A stretch of 64,000 nt of DNA from Nitrospirota bacterium (GCA_016180645.1 JACPAV010000016.1:62001-126000), one strand, 5' to 3'. Shown: positions 44,775-54,144, counted from the first letter of the stretch. Program-made: numbers and translations. Notes: generated from the sequence alone by a model not told the origin.

Positions 44775-46022
44775 GTGTCCACCTATGCGTATCGGGCACG
44801 CAGCCGCGTCGGCGAGCTCATTATCGGTACGCTCGAGGCCGACACCCAGGATCAAGTCGAGGCCCGACTGGCCAGAGACAACCTCATTCCCGTTCGCATC
44901 GAGGAGCGAAGGCCGAAGAAACTGGACGCGTTTCTGGATCGGGTCTTCAAGCGCATCAAACCCCGGGACCGGATCGTTCTCTACCGCCAGCTGGCCGCCA
45001 TGTATGGCGCCGGGGTCTCGTTCACACGCATGTTGGAGACCGCGAAGAAGCAAACAGAGAATCCCCGACTCCAGAAGGTCCTGGTCCAGGTCGGGAAAGA
45101 CATTCAGGAGGGCATGAGCTTCGCCAACGCTCTCGCCCGTCACCCCGGCGTCTTTAACGAGGTGGTCATCAACATGGTCTCGGCCGGTGAGGCCGGCGGT
45201 GTCCTGGAGGAAGTGCTCGACCGAATCGGCCAGATGGCCGAGCGGGAGCTCGATCTGGACAGCAAGGTTCGCTCGGCGACGCTCTACCCCAAGATGGTTC
45301 TGGTGGCGGCCATCCTCGGCGGCGGGGTGGTCGTGTACTTCCTGATACCCAAGTTGCAGGCCCTGTACCGCCAACTGGGAGGCGCGAACGCGGTCCTTCC
45401 CCTGCCCACTCGCATCTTGGTGGGAATCTCGGACGCCTTCATTGCTTACTGGTACCTCGCCGCCGTGGTGTTGGGTTCGGCCTACGCTTCCTGGCGGATC
45501 CTTCTCACGCTGCCGGCGGGGCGTTACCTCGTGGACCGACTCCGGTTGAAGGTTTGGATCTTCGGATCGATTTTCGAAAGGGTGGCCATGGCGCGATTCA
45601 GCCGGATCTTCGGCAGTCTTTACCGGAGCGGCATGCCGATCCTGCAGGCCCTGGAGATCTCATCACGGGCGTTGGGCAACGCTTTCATCGCTCGAGAAGT
45701 TCTCCATACGCGGCAGTCCCTCATCGAAGGGAAAACGCTGCTGGAATCCATCGAAAGAGCCAAGGGGTTCACACCGATGATCCAGCAGATGATCGGGGTG
45801 GGTGAGGAAGCCGGGACCCTGGACCGAATGCTTCAGAAGGCCGCGGACTACTACGACAGCGAGATCGACCATTCGATCCGAACGCTGACGACGCTTTTGG
45901 AGCCCGCTCTCCTGCTCGGACTCTTCGCCATCGTCGGATTCCTGGCCCTGGCCATGTTCCTTCCCATGTGGCAGATGATATCGTTTGTGAATACGGGCGG
46001 AGGAGCGCCGGGTGTTCCATGA
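44775..46022 (+). CDS. pilC: Inner-membrane platform protein (PilC/GspF)
   Basis: 415 aa from GTG 44775, 2 nt after the pilB stop. T2SSF domain twice: the first at about 70-190 (YRQLAAMYGAGVSFTRMLET, NMVSAGEAGGVLEEVLDRI), the second at about 275-395 (FSRIFGSLYRSGMPILQAL, MIGVGEEAGTLDRMLQKAA). Three membrane spans: about 172-194, 218-240 and 378-402 (LLLGLFAIVGFLALAMFLPM). The protein anchors the assembly ATPase and moves pilin subunits. Its stop lies in ATGAGCGTG, which begins a 71-bp tandem repeat, so the original gene junction has been duplicated. Confidence 0.93.
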   Translation: MSTYAYRARSRVGELIIGTLEADTQDQVEARLARDNLIPVRIEERRPKKLDAFLDRVFKRIKPRDRIVLYRQLAAMYGAGVSFTRMLETAKKQTENPRLQKVLVQVGKDIQEGMSFANALARHPGVFNEVVINMVSAGEAGGVLEEVLDRIGQMAERELDLDSKVRSATLYPKMVLVAAILGGGVVVYFLIPKLQALYRQLGGANAVLPLPTRILVGISDAFIAYWYLAAVVLGSAYASWRILLTLPAGRYLVDRLRLKVWIFGSIFERVAMARFSRIFGSLYRSGMPILQALEISSRALGNAFIAREVLHTRQSLIEGKTLLESIERAKGFTPMIQQMIGVGEEAGTLDRMLQKAADYYDSEIDHSIRTLTTLLEPALLLGLFAIVGFLALAMFLPMWQMISFVNTGGGAPGVP

Positions 46023-46234
46023 GCGTGATGCGAATGGCCCTTTCGACATTTTGCGGCGGTCACGAAGACCGCGATGGGCGGAAAGGGCCGTGAGCGTGAA
46101 GCGAACGGCCCTCACGACATTTGACGGCGGTCACGAAGACCGCGATGGGCGGAAAGGGCCGTGAGCGTGAAGCGAACGGCCCTCACGACATTTGACGGCG
46201 GTCACGAAGACCGCGATCCGAGAAGAGGGCCATG
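46019..46234. repeat. 71-bp tandem duplication of a start-codon region
   Basis: Three copies at 46020, 46091 and 46162, each beginning TGAGCGTGA and carrying the perfect hairpin GCGGTC-ACGAA-GACCGC; a fourth partial start at 46233 is the true pseudopilin start (ATGAGCGTGACG). Each unit begins with an ATG or GTG preceded by GGGCC, so it looks like a duplicated translation-initiation region. Confidence 0.9.
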
Positions 46235-46678
46235 AGCGTGACGTTGGGCTCCACGTCCGGTCGGACGATCTTCGAAAGCCTGCTGGTCGTCACCCTCATC
46301 AGCCTTCTGATGGGCGGCACGGGATTCGAGATCCAGCGGGTCGACCGGCGGGTTCGTGAAACGGCCTTGAAATGGGAACTGCGCAACCTGAGGGCCGCCA
46401 TCTCTCTTTTTTCTTTCATGAACAGCCGGGTTCCGTTGTCTCTCCGAGAGGTTCATGAAAGAGGATTTGTCGAGCCGTTCCGGCGGGATGTGCGGCTGGG
46501 CGCCGTCACGGCCGAGCCGGCCCGACTGAGGCTGAGAAGCCTCATTTCCCTCGACGTGATTCAGGAAATGGGAATTGACGAGGCGGGGAATATCCTCGAC
46601 CCCTTCGGAAACCCCTACGTTTTTGATCCGGAATCGGGCCGGCTTTATACCACTACCGAGGAGTACACAAGATGGTGA
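46232..46678 (+). CDS. Type II secretion/type IV pilus pseudopilin
   Basis: 148 aa from ATG 46232. The prepilin motif is STSG-RTIFESLLVVTLISLL: the Gly before the cleavage site and Glu at +5 are kept although the usual Phe at +1 is an Arg. The hydrophobic helix is followed by a soluble part (WELRNLRAAISLF, then DPFGNPYVFDPESGRLYT) as in GspG-like pseudopilins (DxWGNPY motif). The protein would be processed by a prepilin peptidase that is not in the window. The stop overlaps the next gene start by 7 nt. Confidence 0.8.
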   Translation: MSVTLGSTSGRTIFESLLVVTLISLLMGGTGFEIQRVDRRVRETALKWELRNLRAAISLFSFMNSRVPLSLREVHERGFVEPFRRDVRLGAVTAEPARLRLRSLISLDVIQEMGIDEAGNILDPFGNPYVFDPESGRLYTTTEEYTRW

Positions 46679-48144
46679 CCCGCGCCGCCGAAACGTTTCG
46701 GTTCATCCGGGAGTTCTCCACCCGTAAGGTGCAGCTCAGCCTTCTGGTCTTTGCGCCCATTTTCCTGGCTCTCGTGACCGTGGCTCCCACGATCATCGTC
46801 TATAACTGGTTGGTCAGTTTCATCCCCACCCGGGTGGACGAGATCTACTCCGCCCCGCGCGTGGATCAGATCGTGGAACTTCTCAAGATGCTCCGATTCC
46901 TCATGCTCTCCGGCGCCGTCGTGGCCCTGATTTCCATTCCCCTGCTGGCCTTCTATGTCGTGAAACCCATACGCCGGATGATGGAGAATCTGCGGAAGGT
47001 GGCGCTGGGCGATCTCACGGTCGAGGCCGGTATGGACCGGTCCGACGAGTTGGGCGGACTCGGGGCCAGTTTCGACCGGATGATCCTCTCCCTCAACCGC
47101 TACATTCTCGAAAGCAGCCGGGGCGGCGTGTTCGTGGTGAACAGCGAAGGCGTGGTCACCACCTCCAACCCGGCCATGGAAATCATCCTCGGCATGAAGG
47201 CGGAGGATCTCGTCGGCCATGCCATCGAGGAGGCCTTTCGGCCGCTCGGGAACTATCGCGAACTGGTCAAAGTCATCCGCGGGGCCATCCAGTCCAAAAC
47301 GCCCCATGGAGAGCAGGAGGTCATCGTCGCCAGGCCGGACGGGCGCCAGGTCACGCTGAACCTTTCCACCTCTCTTCTCCGCGACCAAAACGGCATCCAG
47401 ATCGGTGTGATGGCCGCGATCAAGAACCTCTCGGAGATCCGCGACTTCCATGAACACCTCCGGCGGACGGAGAAGCTCGCGTCGCTCGGTACCCTGGCCG
47501 CGGGCGTGGCGCATGAGATCCGGAATCCCTTGGGGTCCATTCGTGGGCTGGCCCAGCTTCTCCGCGAGAGTCTCGAGGGCTCCTCGCAAAAACGGTACGC
47601 GGAAGTCATCGCCCAGGAAACGGACCGCTTGAACCGCGTGGTGGAAAGCCTCCTGAGTTTTGCGCGGCCCTCGGATTCCCTCCGGACGGACGTGGATGTC
47701 AACACCCTGCTTCGACGCGCCCTTCAACTGTGCGAATTCGAGCGTCTCAAGAAAAATATCCGCATGGTCGAGGACCTGGCCGCCGACCTACCGCCGGTTT
47801 CCGTCGATTCCGACCGCCTGGTCCAGGCGTTCCTCAACATTCTTCTCAATGCATGCCAAGCCATCGAGGGAGAGGGTGAAATCCGCGTCACCACGCTGAC
47901 CCCCGAACCCGGCCGCGGCAATGGAGAATTCGTCCGGGTGAGCATCGTCAACACCAATTCCCATATCTCTCCCGATCAGCTCGAACACATTTTCGACCCG
48001 TTCTTCACCACCAAGGAGAACGGTACGGGACTCGGCCTGTCCGTCACCCACCACATCATTCAAGAGAACCGCGGGAGCCTCCGGGCCTATAGTGAGAACC
48101 GGGAGACCGGTTTTGTCGTTGAGCTTCCGGCCTCAAAGAGTTAG
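46672..48144 (+). CDS. Membrane sensor histidine kinase (HAMP-PAS-HisKA-HATPase)
   Basis: 490 aa from ATG 46672, overlapping the pseudopilin stop. Two membrane spans at about 23-47 and 75-96 with a short periplasmic loop, HAMP at 97-148, PAS at 150-255 (ILESSRGGVFVVNSEGVVTT), HisKA with phospho-His281 in GVAHEIRNPLGSIRGLAQLL, HATPase at about 370-488 (NILLNACQAIEG, PFFTTKENGTGLGLSVT). Layout resembles PilS/NtrB-type kinases that feed sigma-54 regulators; here the regulator is 32 bp downstream. Being coupled to pilB, pilC and a pseudopilin gene suggests control of pilus or secretion genes by envelope cues. Confidence 0.94.
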   Translation: MVTRAAETFRFIREFSTRKVQLSLLVFAPIFLALVTVAPTIIVYNWLVSFIPTRVDEIYSAPRVDQIVELLKMLRFLMLSGAVVALISIPLLAFYVVKPIRRMMENLRKVALGDLTVEAGMDRSDELGGLGASFDRMILSLNRYILESSRGGVFVVNSEGVVTTSNPAMEIILGMKAEDLVGHAIEEAFRPLGNYRELVKVIRGAIQSKTPHGEQEVIVARPDGRQVTLNLSTSLLRDQNGIQIGVMAAIKNLSEIRDFHEHLRRTEKLASLGTLAAGVAHEIRNPLGSIRGLAQLLRESLEGSSQKRYAEVIAQETDRLNRVVESLLSFARPSDSLRTDVDVNTLLRRALQLCEFERLKKNIRMVEDLAADLPPVSVDSDRLVQAFLNILLNACQAIEGEGEIRVTTLTPEPGRGNGEFVRVSIVNTNSHISPDQLEHIFDPFFTTKENGTGLGLSVTHHIIQENRGSLRAYSENRETGFVVELPASKS

Positions 48145-48176
48145 ACAAGAAGGCGGACACACCAGGATGGACACTC

Positions 48177-49574
48177 ATGGTTGAGCGCTCGGAAACGGAC
48201 CGGCCCAGAATTCTGGTCATCGACGATGACGAGAGCATGCGGTTCTTTATCGCCGAGGCGCTGTCGAAGGATGGATATCCCTACGACGTGGCGGTGAACG
48301 GCGAGGAGGCTCTCCGCAAGCTGAGCGGGAACGGCGGATTCGGCATCGCGCTGTTGGACGTCCGAATGCCGCAGATCAGCGGGCTCGACGTACTCAAGAA
48401 GGCGAAGGAGATCGATCCTGAACTCGTCGTCATCCTGATGACCGCTTACGATTCGCGGGACATCGCCATGGAGTCCATCCGGCGCGGGGCCTACGACTAT
48501 TTCACCAAACCCTTCGACCTCAACGAGATGCGGATCGTGGTGGGACGGGCCGCGGAGCGGATCCGGCTTCGAAAGGACATGGAGCTGTACAAGAAGGAAG
48601 TGGAAGCCTTCAAGGGGCAGACGCGGCTGATTGGGACGAGCCCGAAGGTGCGGGACGTCATGGATCTCGTCAAGCGCGTGAGCGACAACGACGTGACCGT
48701 GCTCGTCACCGGGGAGTCCGGCACGGGGAAGGAGCTGGTCGCGCGGATCATCCACGAATCCGGACTCCGGCGGTCGCGCCCCTTCGCAGCCGTCAACTGC
48801 GCCGCCATCCCCGAGAATCTTCTGGAGGAAGAGCTCTTCGGTCATGAAAAAGGCTCGTTCACCGGCGCGTTACAACAGAAAAAAGGAAAGATTGAACATG
48901 CCTCTGGAGGCACGCTGTTCCTCGACGAAATCGGAGACATGGGCCCGGCCATGCAGGCCAAGCTCCTCCGTTTCCTGCAGGAACGGGAGTTCGAACGGAT
49001 CGGCGGCGTCGACCCCATCCGGGCGGACGTCCGTGTCGTCGCCGCCACCAATCAGGATCTTCGAAAACGGGTCCAAGAGGGCGAATTCCGCGATGACCTC
49101 TACTGGCGCCTGAACGTCATTGCCATTCATCTTCCGCCCCTCCGGGATCGCACGGAGGACATCCCGGACATCGTCAATCACTTCCTGTCCCTCTACAGGG
49201 TCCGGCTCGCGCGCGAGTCCATCGAGAGGATCACACCGTCGGCGATGGACCTGCTCCTCGCCCACCTATGGCCGGGGAATGTCCGCGAACTCGAGAATGT
49301 GATCCAGAAGCTCGTGGTGTTGACGGATCGAAACGAAATTCAGCCGAGAGACGTCCAGCCTTTCCTCGCCCCGCCCTCGGAGAAGAAACCGGAGGGGCGA
49401 ACGCTGTTCGAGAAATTGGACGGCATCACCGGGGACGCTGAGAAAGAGATGATCCTTCAGGCCCTGGAACGCAACCGCTGGAGCCGCACCCGCACAGCGG
49501 ACGAACTCGGCATCTCGCGCAAGAGCCTCCACAACAAGATGAAGAAGTACGCGATCGCGACGGACACGGAGTAG
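48177..49574 (+). CDS. Sigma-54-dependent response regulator (PilR/NtrC type)
   Basis: 465 aa from ATG 48177 with AGGATGG as ribosome site. Receiver with DDDES near 16-20, phospho-Asp61 (IALLDVRMP) and Lys111 (YFTKPFD). AAA+ part: Walker A GESGTGKE at 179-186, sigma-54 loop GSFTGA at 226-231 (Ser variant), Walker B GTLFLDEIGDM, DDLYWRLNVIAIHLPPLRDR. Fis-type C-terminal helix-turn-helix (RTRTADELGISRKSLHNKM). It is the partner of the kinase just upstream; the gene context pilB-pilC-pseudopilin-kinase-regulator resembles pil operons, so pilin or secretion promoters are likely targets. Confidence 0.95.
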   Translation: MVERSETDRPRILVIDDDESMRFFIAEALSKDGYPYDVAVNGEEALRKLSGNGGFGIALLDVRMPQISGLDVLKKAKEIDPELVVILMTAYDSRDIAMESIRRGAYDYFTKPFDLNEMRIVVGRAAERIRLRKDMELYKKEVEAFKGQTRLIGTSPKVRDVMDLVKRVSDNDVTVLVTGESGTGKELVARIIHESGLRRSRPFAAVNCAAIPENLLEEELFGHEKGSFTGALQQKKGKIEHASGGTLFLDEIGDMGPAMQAKLLRFLQEREFERIGGVDPIRADVRVVAATNQDLRKRVQEGEFRDDLYWRLNVIAIHLPPLRDRTEDIPDIVNHFLSLYRVRLARESIERITPSAMDLLLAHLWPGNVRELENVIQKLVVLTDRNEIQPRDVQPFLAPPSEKKPEGRTLFEKLDGITGDAEKEMILQALERNRWSRTRTADELGISRKSLHNKMKKYAIATDTE

Positions 49575-49586
49575 GGGAGATCGGAT

Positions 49587-49730
49587 GTAGGGACGCGGGC
49601 TGAAGCCCCATGCCACGGAGGGTATGGGACCATGATATGTCGCCGCACCACGGATGGTGCGGCATGTAACATGGCCCGCGGCTACCAAGAACGTGAATCC
49701 CCGGTAGGCGCAGGCTTTATGCCTGCGTCC
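49587..49730. repeat. Composite REP region between convergent genes
   Basis: A long composite (49587-49686, GTAG...CTACC) with the palindromic TATGGGACCATGATATG unit is followed by a simple REP (49703-49730, GGTAGGCGCAGGCTTTATGCCTGCG). The stop codon of the minus-strand kinase (49682) is the TAG of the REP's GTAG end, and its last residues (GIKPAPTGDSRSW) are REP-encoded. Confidence 0.8.
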
Positions 49731-51304
49731 GCGTGATCGGGCCTCCGCGGCAGCGTGAAGTAGAACGTCGCCCCCTCACCCACCGTTCCCTCAGTCCACA
49801 CCCGCCCGCCATGCCGATGGATGATTCTTCGCACAAGCGCCAATCCGATCCCCAACCCGGGAAATTCCTCCACCTTGTGGAGTCTCTGAAACACCCCGAA
49901 AAGTCGGTCCGCGTACTTCATGTCGAAGCCGGCGCCGTTGTCGCGCACATGGAAGACAAGCTCAGCTTGCCCTGCCCGACATCCCAACTCTACGACGGCA
50001 CGCTCCTTCGCGGCGGTGAATTTCACGGCGTTCCCCAGCAAGTTCGTCAGGACCACCCGAATCATTTCAGCATCCGCCTCCACCATCGGCACGGCATCCA
50101 CCTTCCATTCGATCGAGCGATTCAGGGCGCCGGCGCTCAATTCACCGATGACCTCTCGTGCAAGCGCATCCAGCCGAACACCTGCCCTCCTCATCTCCGT
50201 TCGTCCCATCCGGGAGAACTCAAGCAGGTCGGCAATGAGCTGCTTCATGCGATCGGCCCCTTCGGCAATGACCCTCATATACCGCCGGGTGTCGGGCGTC
50301 GATTCTTCGGGCAATGCCTCCTGCAGGAGGCTTACGAATTCCCGCACGTGACGTAGCGGCGCTTGGAGGTCGTGGGAAACGGAGTAGCTGAAACTCTCCA
50401 GTTCGGCGTTCACCGCCTCCAACTCGCGCGATTTCCGGATCAGGTCCTCCGCGACTTTCTCGCGCTCCAATCGGAGACGCCTGACCGTACCGGCTGTCCA
50501 CCACACTAACGCCCCAAGCACAATGACACTCGCCACCACCACCAGACCGAGTCCGAAATGCCAGTCGTACCAGCCGGCCCTCGCGCCGGTCCGAACCGCC
50601 CGTCCCAGAAGGAGGGGAACGAGAAAGGACCCGATAAGGAGACGTCGGGCCATCACCCCCTCCTCGGAGGAGCTCGAAATTCTTCTCATGATCCCGCGAT
50701 TCGGCCTGGCGCATAGGATTCCCGCATCCAAGAGCAGAAAGGCCACCGCCGTGTTCAGGGCCATCGGAATGTAGGAAGTAATCCCGTACATCCCACGAAC
50801 GCCGTATGCGTATCCCACCACGGCCAGAGTGGAAACAAGCCCGGAGAGCAGAGGCAGCGCCTGGGCCGGCCTCCGGCCGCGCCGCGTTTCAATGTCGATG
50901 AAGAGCAAGGCCATCCCCTGGAGAAGGAAGTTCATGGCGGTGTTCGGAGCCATCCGGTTCGGCAGGGTGTAGGCCGCCAGTTTGTCCGTGAACAGAACCT
51001 GATCGATCCCAAAATCCATCCCCAGGAGATTCATGACCTTCATGACCGCGATTAGAATCGTTCCGCCGGCAAGGATGGCGACGAAGCTCCGCCGGCGGCC
51101 GGTGCAAGATTCCGCGCCGGCAAGGAGAAGCGCAGTCCCGACAAGTCCGAAGGCCACCGCCGTCATCGGATTCATGGCCACGAATCCGGGGACGACGCTC
51201 TTGAGAATTTCGGAATCGAGGATCCAGCCGAGGAGCGCGAGGGCCCCCGCCGTGATCCCGACCATCGCCGTGAGGCCGGAAAACCACAGAAACATCCGCT
51301 CCAC
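49682..51304 (-). CDS. Multi-span membrane histidine kinase of the phytochrome/CHASE-less type
   Basis: 540 aa from GTG 51304, 5 nt after the stop of the MFS gene on the same strand; ATG 51295 is an alternative. Residues about 1-240 contain six to eight membrane spans with polar links (MNPMTAVAFGLVGTALLLAG, MAPNTAMNFLLQGMALLFID), a MASE-like sensor of unknown ligand. A coiled linker follows (ELEAVNAELESFSYSVSHDL), with phospho-His in SHDLQAPLRHVREFVSLLQ, then HATPase (NLLGNAVKFTAAKER, DNGAGFDMKYADRLFGVFQR, GLGIGLALVRRIIHRHGG). The SHDLQAPLR signature is that of phytochrome-type and related kinases. No regulator is adjacent. Confidence 0.88.
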   Translation of the reverse strand: MERMFLWFSGLTAMVGITAGALALLGWILDSEILKSVVPGFVAMNPMTAVAFGLVGTALLLAGAESCTGRRRSFVAILAGGTILIAVMKVMNLLGMDFGIDQVLFTDKLAAYTLPNRMAPNTAMNFLLQGMALLFIDIETRRGRRPAQALPLLSGLVSTLAVVGYAYGVRGMYGITSYIPMALNTAVAFLLLDAGILCARPNRGIMRRISSSSEEGVMARRLLIGSFLVPLLLGRAVRTGARAGWYDWHFGLGLVVVASVIVLGALVWWTAGTVRRLRLEREKVAEDLIRKSRELEAVNAELESFSYSVSHDLQAPLRHVREFVSLLQEALPEESTPDTRRYMRVIAEGADRMKQLIADLLEFSRMGRTEMRRAGVRLDALAREVIGELSAGALNRSIEWKVDAVPMVEADAEMIRVVLTNLLGNAVKFTAAKERAVVELGCRAGQAELVFHVRDNGAGFDMKYADRLFGVFQRLHKVEEFPGLGIGLALVRRIIHRHGGRVWTEGTVGEGATFYFTLPRRPDHADAGIKPAPTGDSRSW

Positions 51305-51309
51305 GGGAA

Positions 51310-52620
51310 TCAGGTCGGCCTCCCCTTGATTCGCAGTGTGGCCACCCAGCCGAGCGCCGCCACCAGGCTGAAAAAGGAACCGACGGCAAAAGTCCAACGG
51401 GCAGTTTGAGTCGTGTCCCAAAGGTACCCCCCAAGAAGACTCGCCAGGATCAGACCCGCTCCCTCCACGGCGCCGATCCAGCCGAAGGCACGGCCCCGAT
51501 GGTTCGGCGGGACCCAATCCGCCACAACGGCACGGCTCGCTCCTTCCGTCAGTCCGAAGAAGAAACCGTACAGCACAAGAAGACCCAGTACAGCACCGGG
51601 ACCATCCGCCACGGCGAACCCCGCGTACACGGATCCGTAGAGGAACCACCCCACCACGAGAAGTCGGCGACGGCCCCATCGGTCGGACAGACGGCCGCCC
51701 CAAAGGTTCGTGGCGGCCTTGACAAGGTGCAGGCCCGCCCAGAGGAGCGGAAGGTGCGCATCCTTGAAACCCAGCTCTCGGGCGCGAAGCAGCAGGAAGG
51801 CATCGGTCGATCCCGCGAGCGCGAAGAAGAAAAGGCATGGAACGTACCACTTCAGAGGATCGGGGAATCGCCAAGCCGCTTTCTCACCCCCACCCGCGCC
51901 CCCTGGCCGAGGACGGCCTGGGGGGAATACAGGGAGACGGTGCGATTCTCCTTTCCCTTCCCCGCTTGAGGGGGAAGGTAGGGATGGGGGGTGCTCTACG
52001 GATGCGTCGCCCCTGCGCAGGCGGTCCGAATTTTCCCGGACAAATAGCAGGATGATAAACAGCGCGAGCACTCCGGGGATCGCGGACGCCTTGATCACAC
52101 CGGCCACGTCCATTTTCAGAATGCTCAACAGCAGAAAGGCCAGAAGACCGCCACCCACGGCGCCCAAGTGGTCCATGGCCCGCGTGTAGCCGAAGGCCCG
52201 CCCGCGGGAATCCGCGTCCGCCAGATCGGACACCAGTGCATCCCGAGGCGCCCCCCGAAATCCCTTTCCGATTTTGTCGATCAGTCGGAGTCCCAGCACC
52301 TGGGGCACGGTCGCAGCCAGACCGATCAGCGGCTTGGCAACCGAGGAAACGCCATAGCCACCGAGGATGATGGGGACGCGGCTGCGAACGCGATCCGAGA
52401 GGTGGCCGGCGAAATAGCGGACCATGAGCGGAATGCCCTCGGCCAGCCCTTCGATGATCCCCACCACGAGTTTTCCGGCGCCGAGATGGACCGTGATGAA
52501 CAGAGGAAGGATGGGGTAGATCATTTCGCTGCCCAGGTCCGTGAAAAGACTCACCCAGCCGGTGGCGAGAATGACACGGTGCAACCGGGGCCGGAGGGAG
52601 CGGCCGAAGGGGGTGCCCAT
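51310..52620 (-). CDS. MFS transporter with a repeat-coded loop
   Basis: 436 aa from ATG 52620. Twelve hydrophobic segments in two halves. The N-half starts WVSLFTDLGSEMIYPILPLF and has GKGFRGAPRDALVSD, characteristic of an MFS subgroup often annotated as efflux or unknown. The C-half includes GRLSDRWGRRRLLV, the MFS loop signature. Between TM6 and TM7 the cytoplasmic loop (HPPSLPSPSSGEGKGE, VFPPGRPRPGGAGGGE) is encoded by the GC-rich palindromic repeat at 51883-51996. Substrate unknown. Cotranscribed with the kinase gene; its start is separated by about 80 bp from the divergent channel gene. Confidence 0.88.
   Translation of the reverse strand: MGTPFGRSLRPRLHRVILATGWVSLFTDLGSEMIYPILPLFITVHLGAGKLVVGIIEGLAEGIPLMVRYFAGHLSDRVRSRVPIILGGYGVSSVAKPLIGLAATVPQVLGLRLIDKIGKGFRGAPRDALVSDLADADSRGRAFGYTRAMDHLGAVGGGLLAFLLLSILKMDVAGVIKASAIPGVLALFIILLFVRENSDRLRRGDASVEHPPSLPSPSSGEGKGESHRLPVFPPGRPRPGGAGGGEKAAWRFPDPLKWYVPCLFFFALAGSTDAFLLLRARELGFKDAHLPLLWAGLHLVKAATNLWGGRLSDRWGRRRLLVVGWFLYGSVYAGFAVADGPGAVLGLLVLYGFFFGLTEGASRAVVADWVPPNHRGRAFGWIGAVEGAGLILASLLGGYLWDTTQTARWTFAVGSFFSLVAALGWVATLRIKGRPT
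51883..51996. repeat. GC-rich palindromic repeat (copy 3 of 3) inside the MFS gene
   Basis: Same order and coding orientation as the copies at 9896 and 17132, and the same frame: HPPSLPSPSSGEG. The central part is diverged (GGCCGAGGACGGCC in place of the GTCGA loop). It keeps the transporter open. Confidence 0.8.
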
Positions 52621-52702
52621 GACTGGGTGGCAGGATATCACAAATCCCTTGCAGCGCTTGGCCACTCGGCTAGAATCGGTCCGGCATGGGAGTCCCACAC
52701 CG

Positions 52703-54046
52703 ATGGCGCTGATACACCCCGACGGAAAATTCAGGCAGCGGTGGGACTTCGTCGTGATTGTCGCCACCGTCGTCTCCTCGGTTGAAATCCCCTTGCGGAT
52801 CACGCTGAACTATCCCCTCAAGGGCTGGTTGGTTCCCTACGACTACGTCGTCACGCTCATCTTCTTGGCAGACGTCGTTGTCAACTTTCTGACTCAGCAG
52901 TACGACAAGAAGAAACTCATTTCCGATCCCAAGGTGATCGCCGGGCGCTACCTGCGCGGGTGGTTTGTGGTTGATTTCCTTTCTGCCGTACCATTCGACC
53001 TTCTGTTTTCCGGTGTCGCGGCCGCGGGTTCCAATCGAATCCTGCGTCTCCTCCGCATCACCCGTCTGCTTCGGCTGACACGGCTGGCGGCCTTTCTAAG
53101 CAAATGGGGCCGGGGGAGTTCGATCAACCCCGCCATTCTTCGAATGTTTTATCTCGTGTTTTGGATCCTGATGACGTCCCACTTCGTGGCCTGCCTCTGG
53201 ATCTACTTCGGCTCGGGAAACGCCGTCAATACGAACACCGACTACGCTCCGACGGACAATCTCCGAAACTACGTCCGGGCTCTCTACTGGGTGACCACCA
53301 CGCTCACCACGATCGGCTATGGGGATATAACGCCCGTCAACAACCGCCAGACCGTCTTCACCATGATCATCCAGTTGATGGGCGCCGGCATGTACGGCTT
53401 CGTCATCGGTAACATTGCCAACCTGATCGCCAACATCGACATTGCCAAGTCCCAGTTCCGCGAGCGCATGGAGAAAATCGAGACCTTCATGCGGTACAAG
53501 GCCGTTCCCCCGGAAACGCAGGATCGGGTCCGTGAATACTACAACTACCTGTGGGAATCGCGCCGGGGGTATGACGAATTTTCCATCGTCAACGATTTCC
53601 CCACTCCGCTCCGCACGGAAATTCTGCTTTTCCTCAACCGGAGCATGATCGAGAAGGTCCCCATCTTCAAAGGCGCCACTCCGGATTTCGTTCGTGAAAT
53701 CGTGCTCAACCTGAAGCCGGTGGTGTTTTCCCCATCCGAGTTTGTCTTTCGCAAAGGAGATATCGGCTACAACATGTACTTCATCAGCCGTGGAGGGGTG
53801 GAAGTGACCTCAGAGGACGGGAAAACCATCTACGCAACCCTGCGGGAGGGAAATTTCTTCGGTGAGATCGCCCTCCTCCTCAGCATGCCGCGCACGGCCA
53901 GCATACGCGCAATCGAATTTACCGACCTCTACGAACTCGACAAGGACACCTTCGACCGCGTTCTCGGTCGATTTCCGGACTTTGAGAAGCACATGCGGGA
54001 ACTGGCGCGCCAGCGTCAGGAGGAGATGCAGAAGGACAAGAAGTAG
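52703..54046 (+). CDS. Cyclic-nucleotide-gated potassium channel
   Basis: 447 aa from ATG 52703. Six membrane spans: S1 about 14-33 (DFVVIVATVVSSVEIPLRIT), S2, S3 (FLSAVPFDLLF), S4 with periodic Arg (ILRLLRITRLLRLTRLAAF), S5, the pore with the K+ selectivity filter TTLTTIGYGD, and S6. A long C-linker (YYNYLWESRRGYDEF) and a cyclic-nucleotide-binding domain follow (VFRKGDIGYNMYFISRGGVE, GNFFGEIALLLSMPRTASI with the phosphate-binding Arg). The build matches plant KAT/eukaryotic HCN-like and bacterial CNG channels. Opening by cAMP or cGMP and possible membrane-potential sensing follow from the family. Confidence 0.93.
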   Translation: MALIHPDGKFRQRWDFVVIVATVVSSVEIPLRITLNYPLKGWLVPYDYVVTLIFLADVVVNFLTQQYDKKKLISDPKVIAGRYLRGWFVVDFLSAVPFDLLFSGVAAAGSNRILRLLRITRLLRLTRLAAFLSKWGRGSSINPAILRMFYLVFWILMTSHFVACLWIYFGSGNAVNTNTDYAPTDNLRNYVRALYWVTTTLTTIGYGDITPVNNRQTVFTMIIQLMGAGMYGFVIGNIANLIANIDIAKSQFRERMEKIETFMRYKAVPPETQDRVREYYNYLWESRRGYDEFSIVNDFPTPLRTEILLFLNRSMIEKVPIFKGATPDFVREIVLNLKPVVFSPSEFVFRKGDIGYNMYFISRGGVEVTSEDGKTIYATLREGNFFGEIALLLSMPRTASIRAIEFTDLYELDKDTFDRVLGRFPDFEKHMRELARQRQEEMQKDKK

Positions 54047-54065
54047 TGCGTTTCTCCTTGATCCT

Positions 54066-54120
54066 GGTAGCCGCGGACTTTAGTCCGCGAGTCGGACGCA
54101 GCCTGAAGGCTGCGGCTACC
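54066..54120. repeat. GTAG-headed REP-like element
   Basis: GGTAGCCGCGGACTTTAGTCCGCG then GGACGCAGCCTGAAGGCTGCGGCTACC: two perfect hairpins with GGTAG/CTACC ends, between the channel gene and the promoter of the DUF4143 gene. Confidence 0.85.
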
Positions 54121-54144
54121 TGTCCGTCGATCAGGACATCCGGA

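Noticed and set aside
46019-46234. CRISPR array or attachment site
   Set aside because: Three abutting 71-bp copies without spacers, each carrying the start-codon context of the next gene; a tandem duplication explains it.
49682-51874. Longer N-terminal extension of the histidine kinase into the MFS gene
   Set aside because: The extension overlaps the MFS coding sequence on the same strand in another frame and has no domain sense; the start near 51304 is just after the MFS stop.
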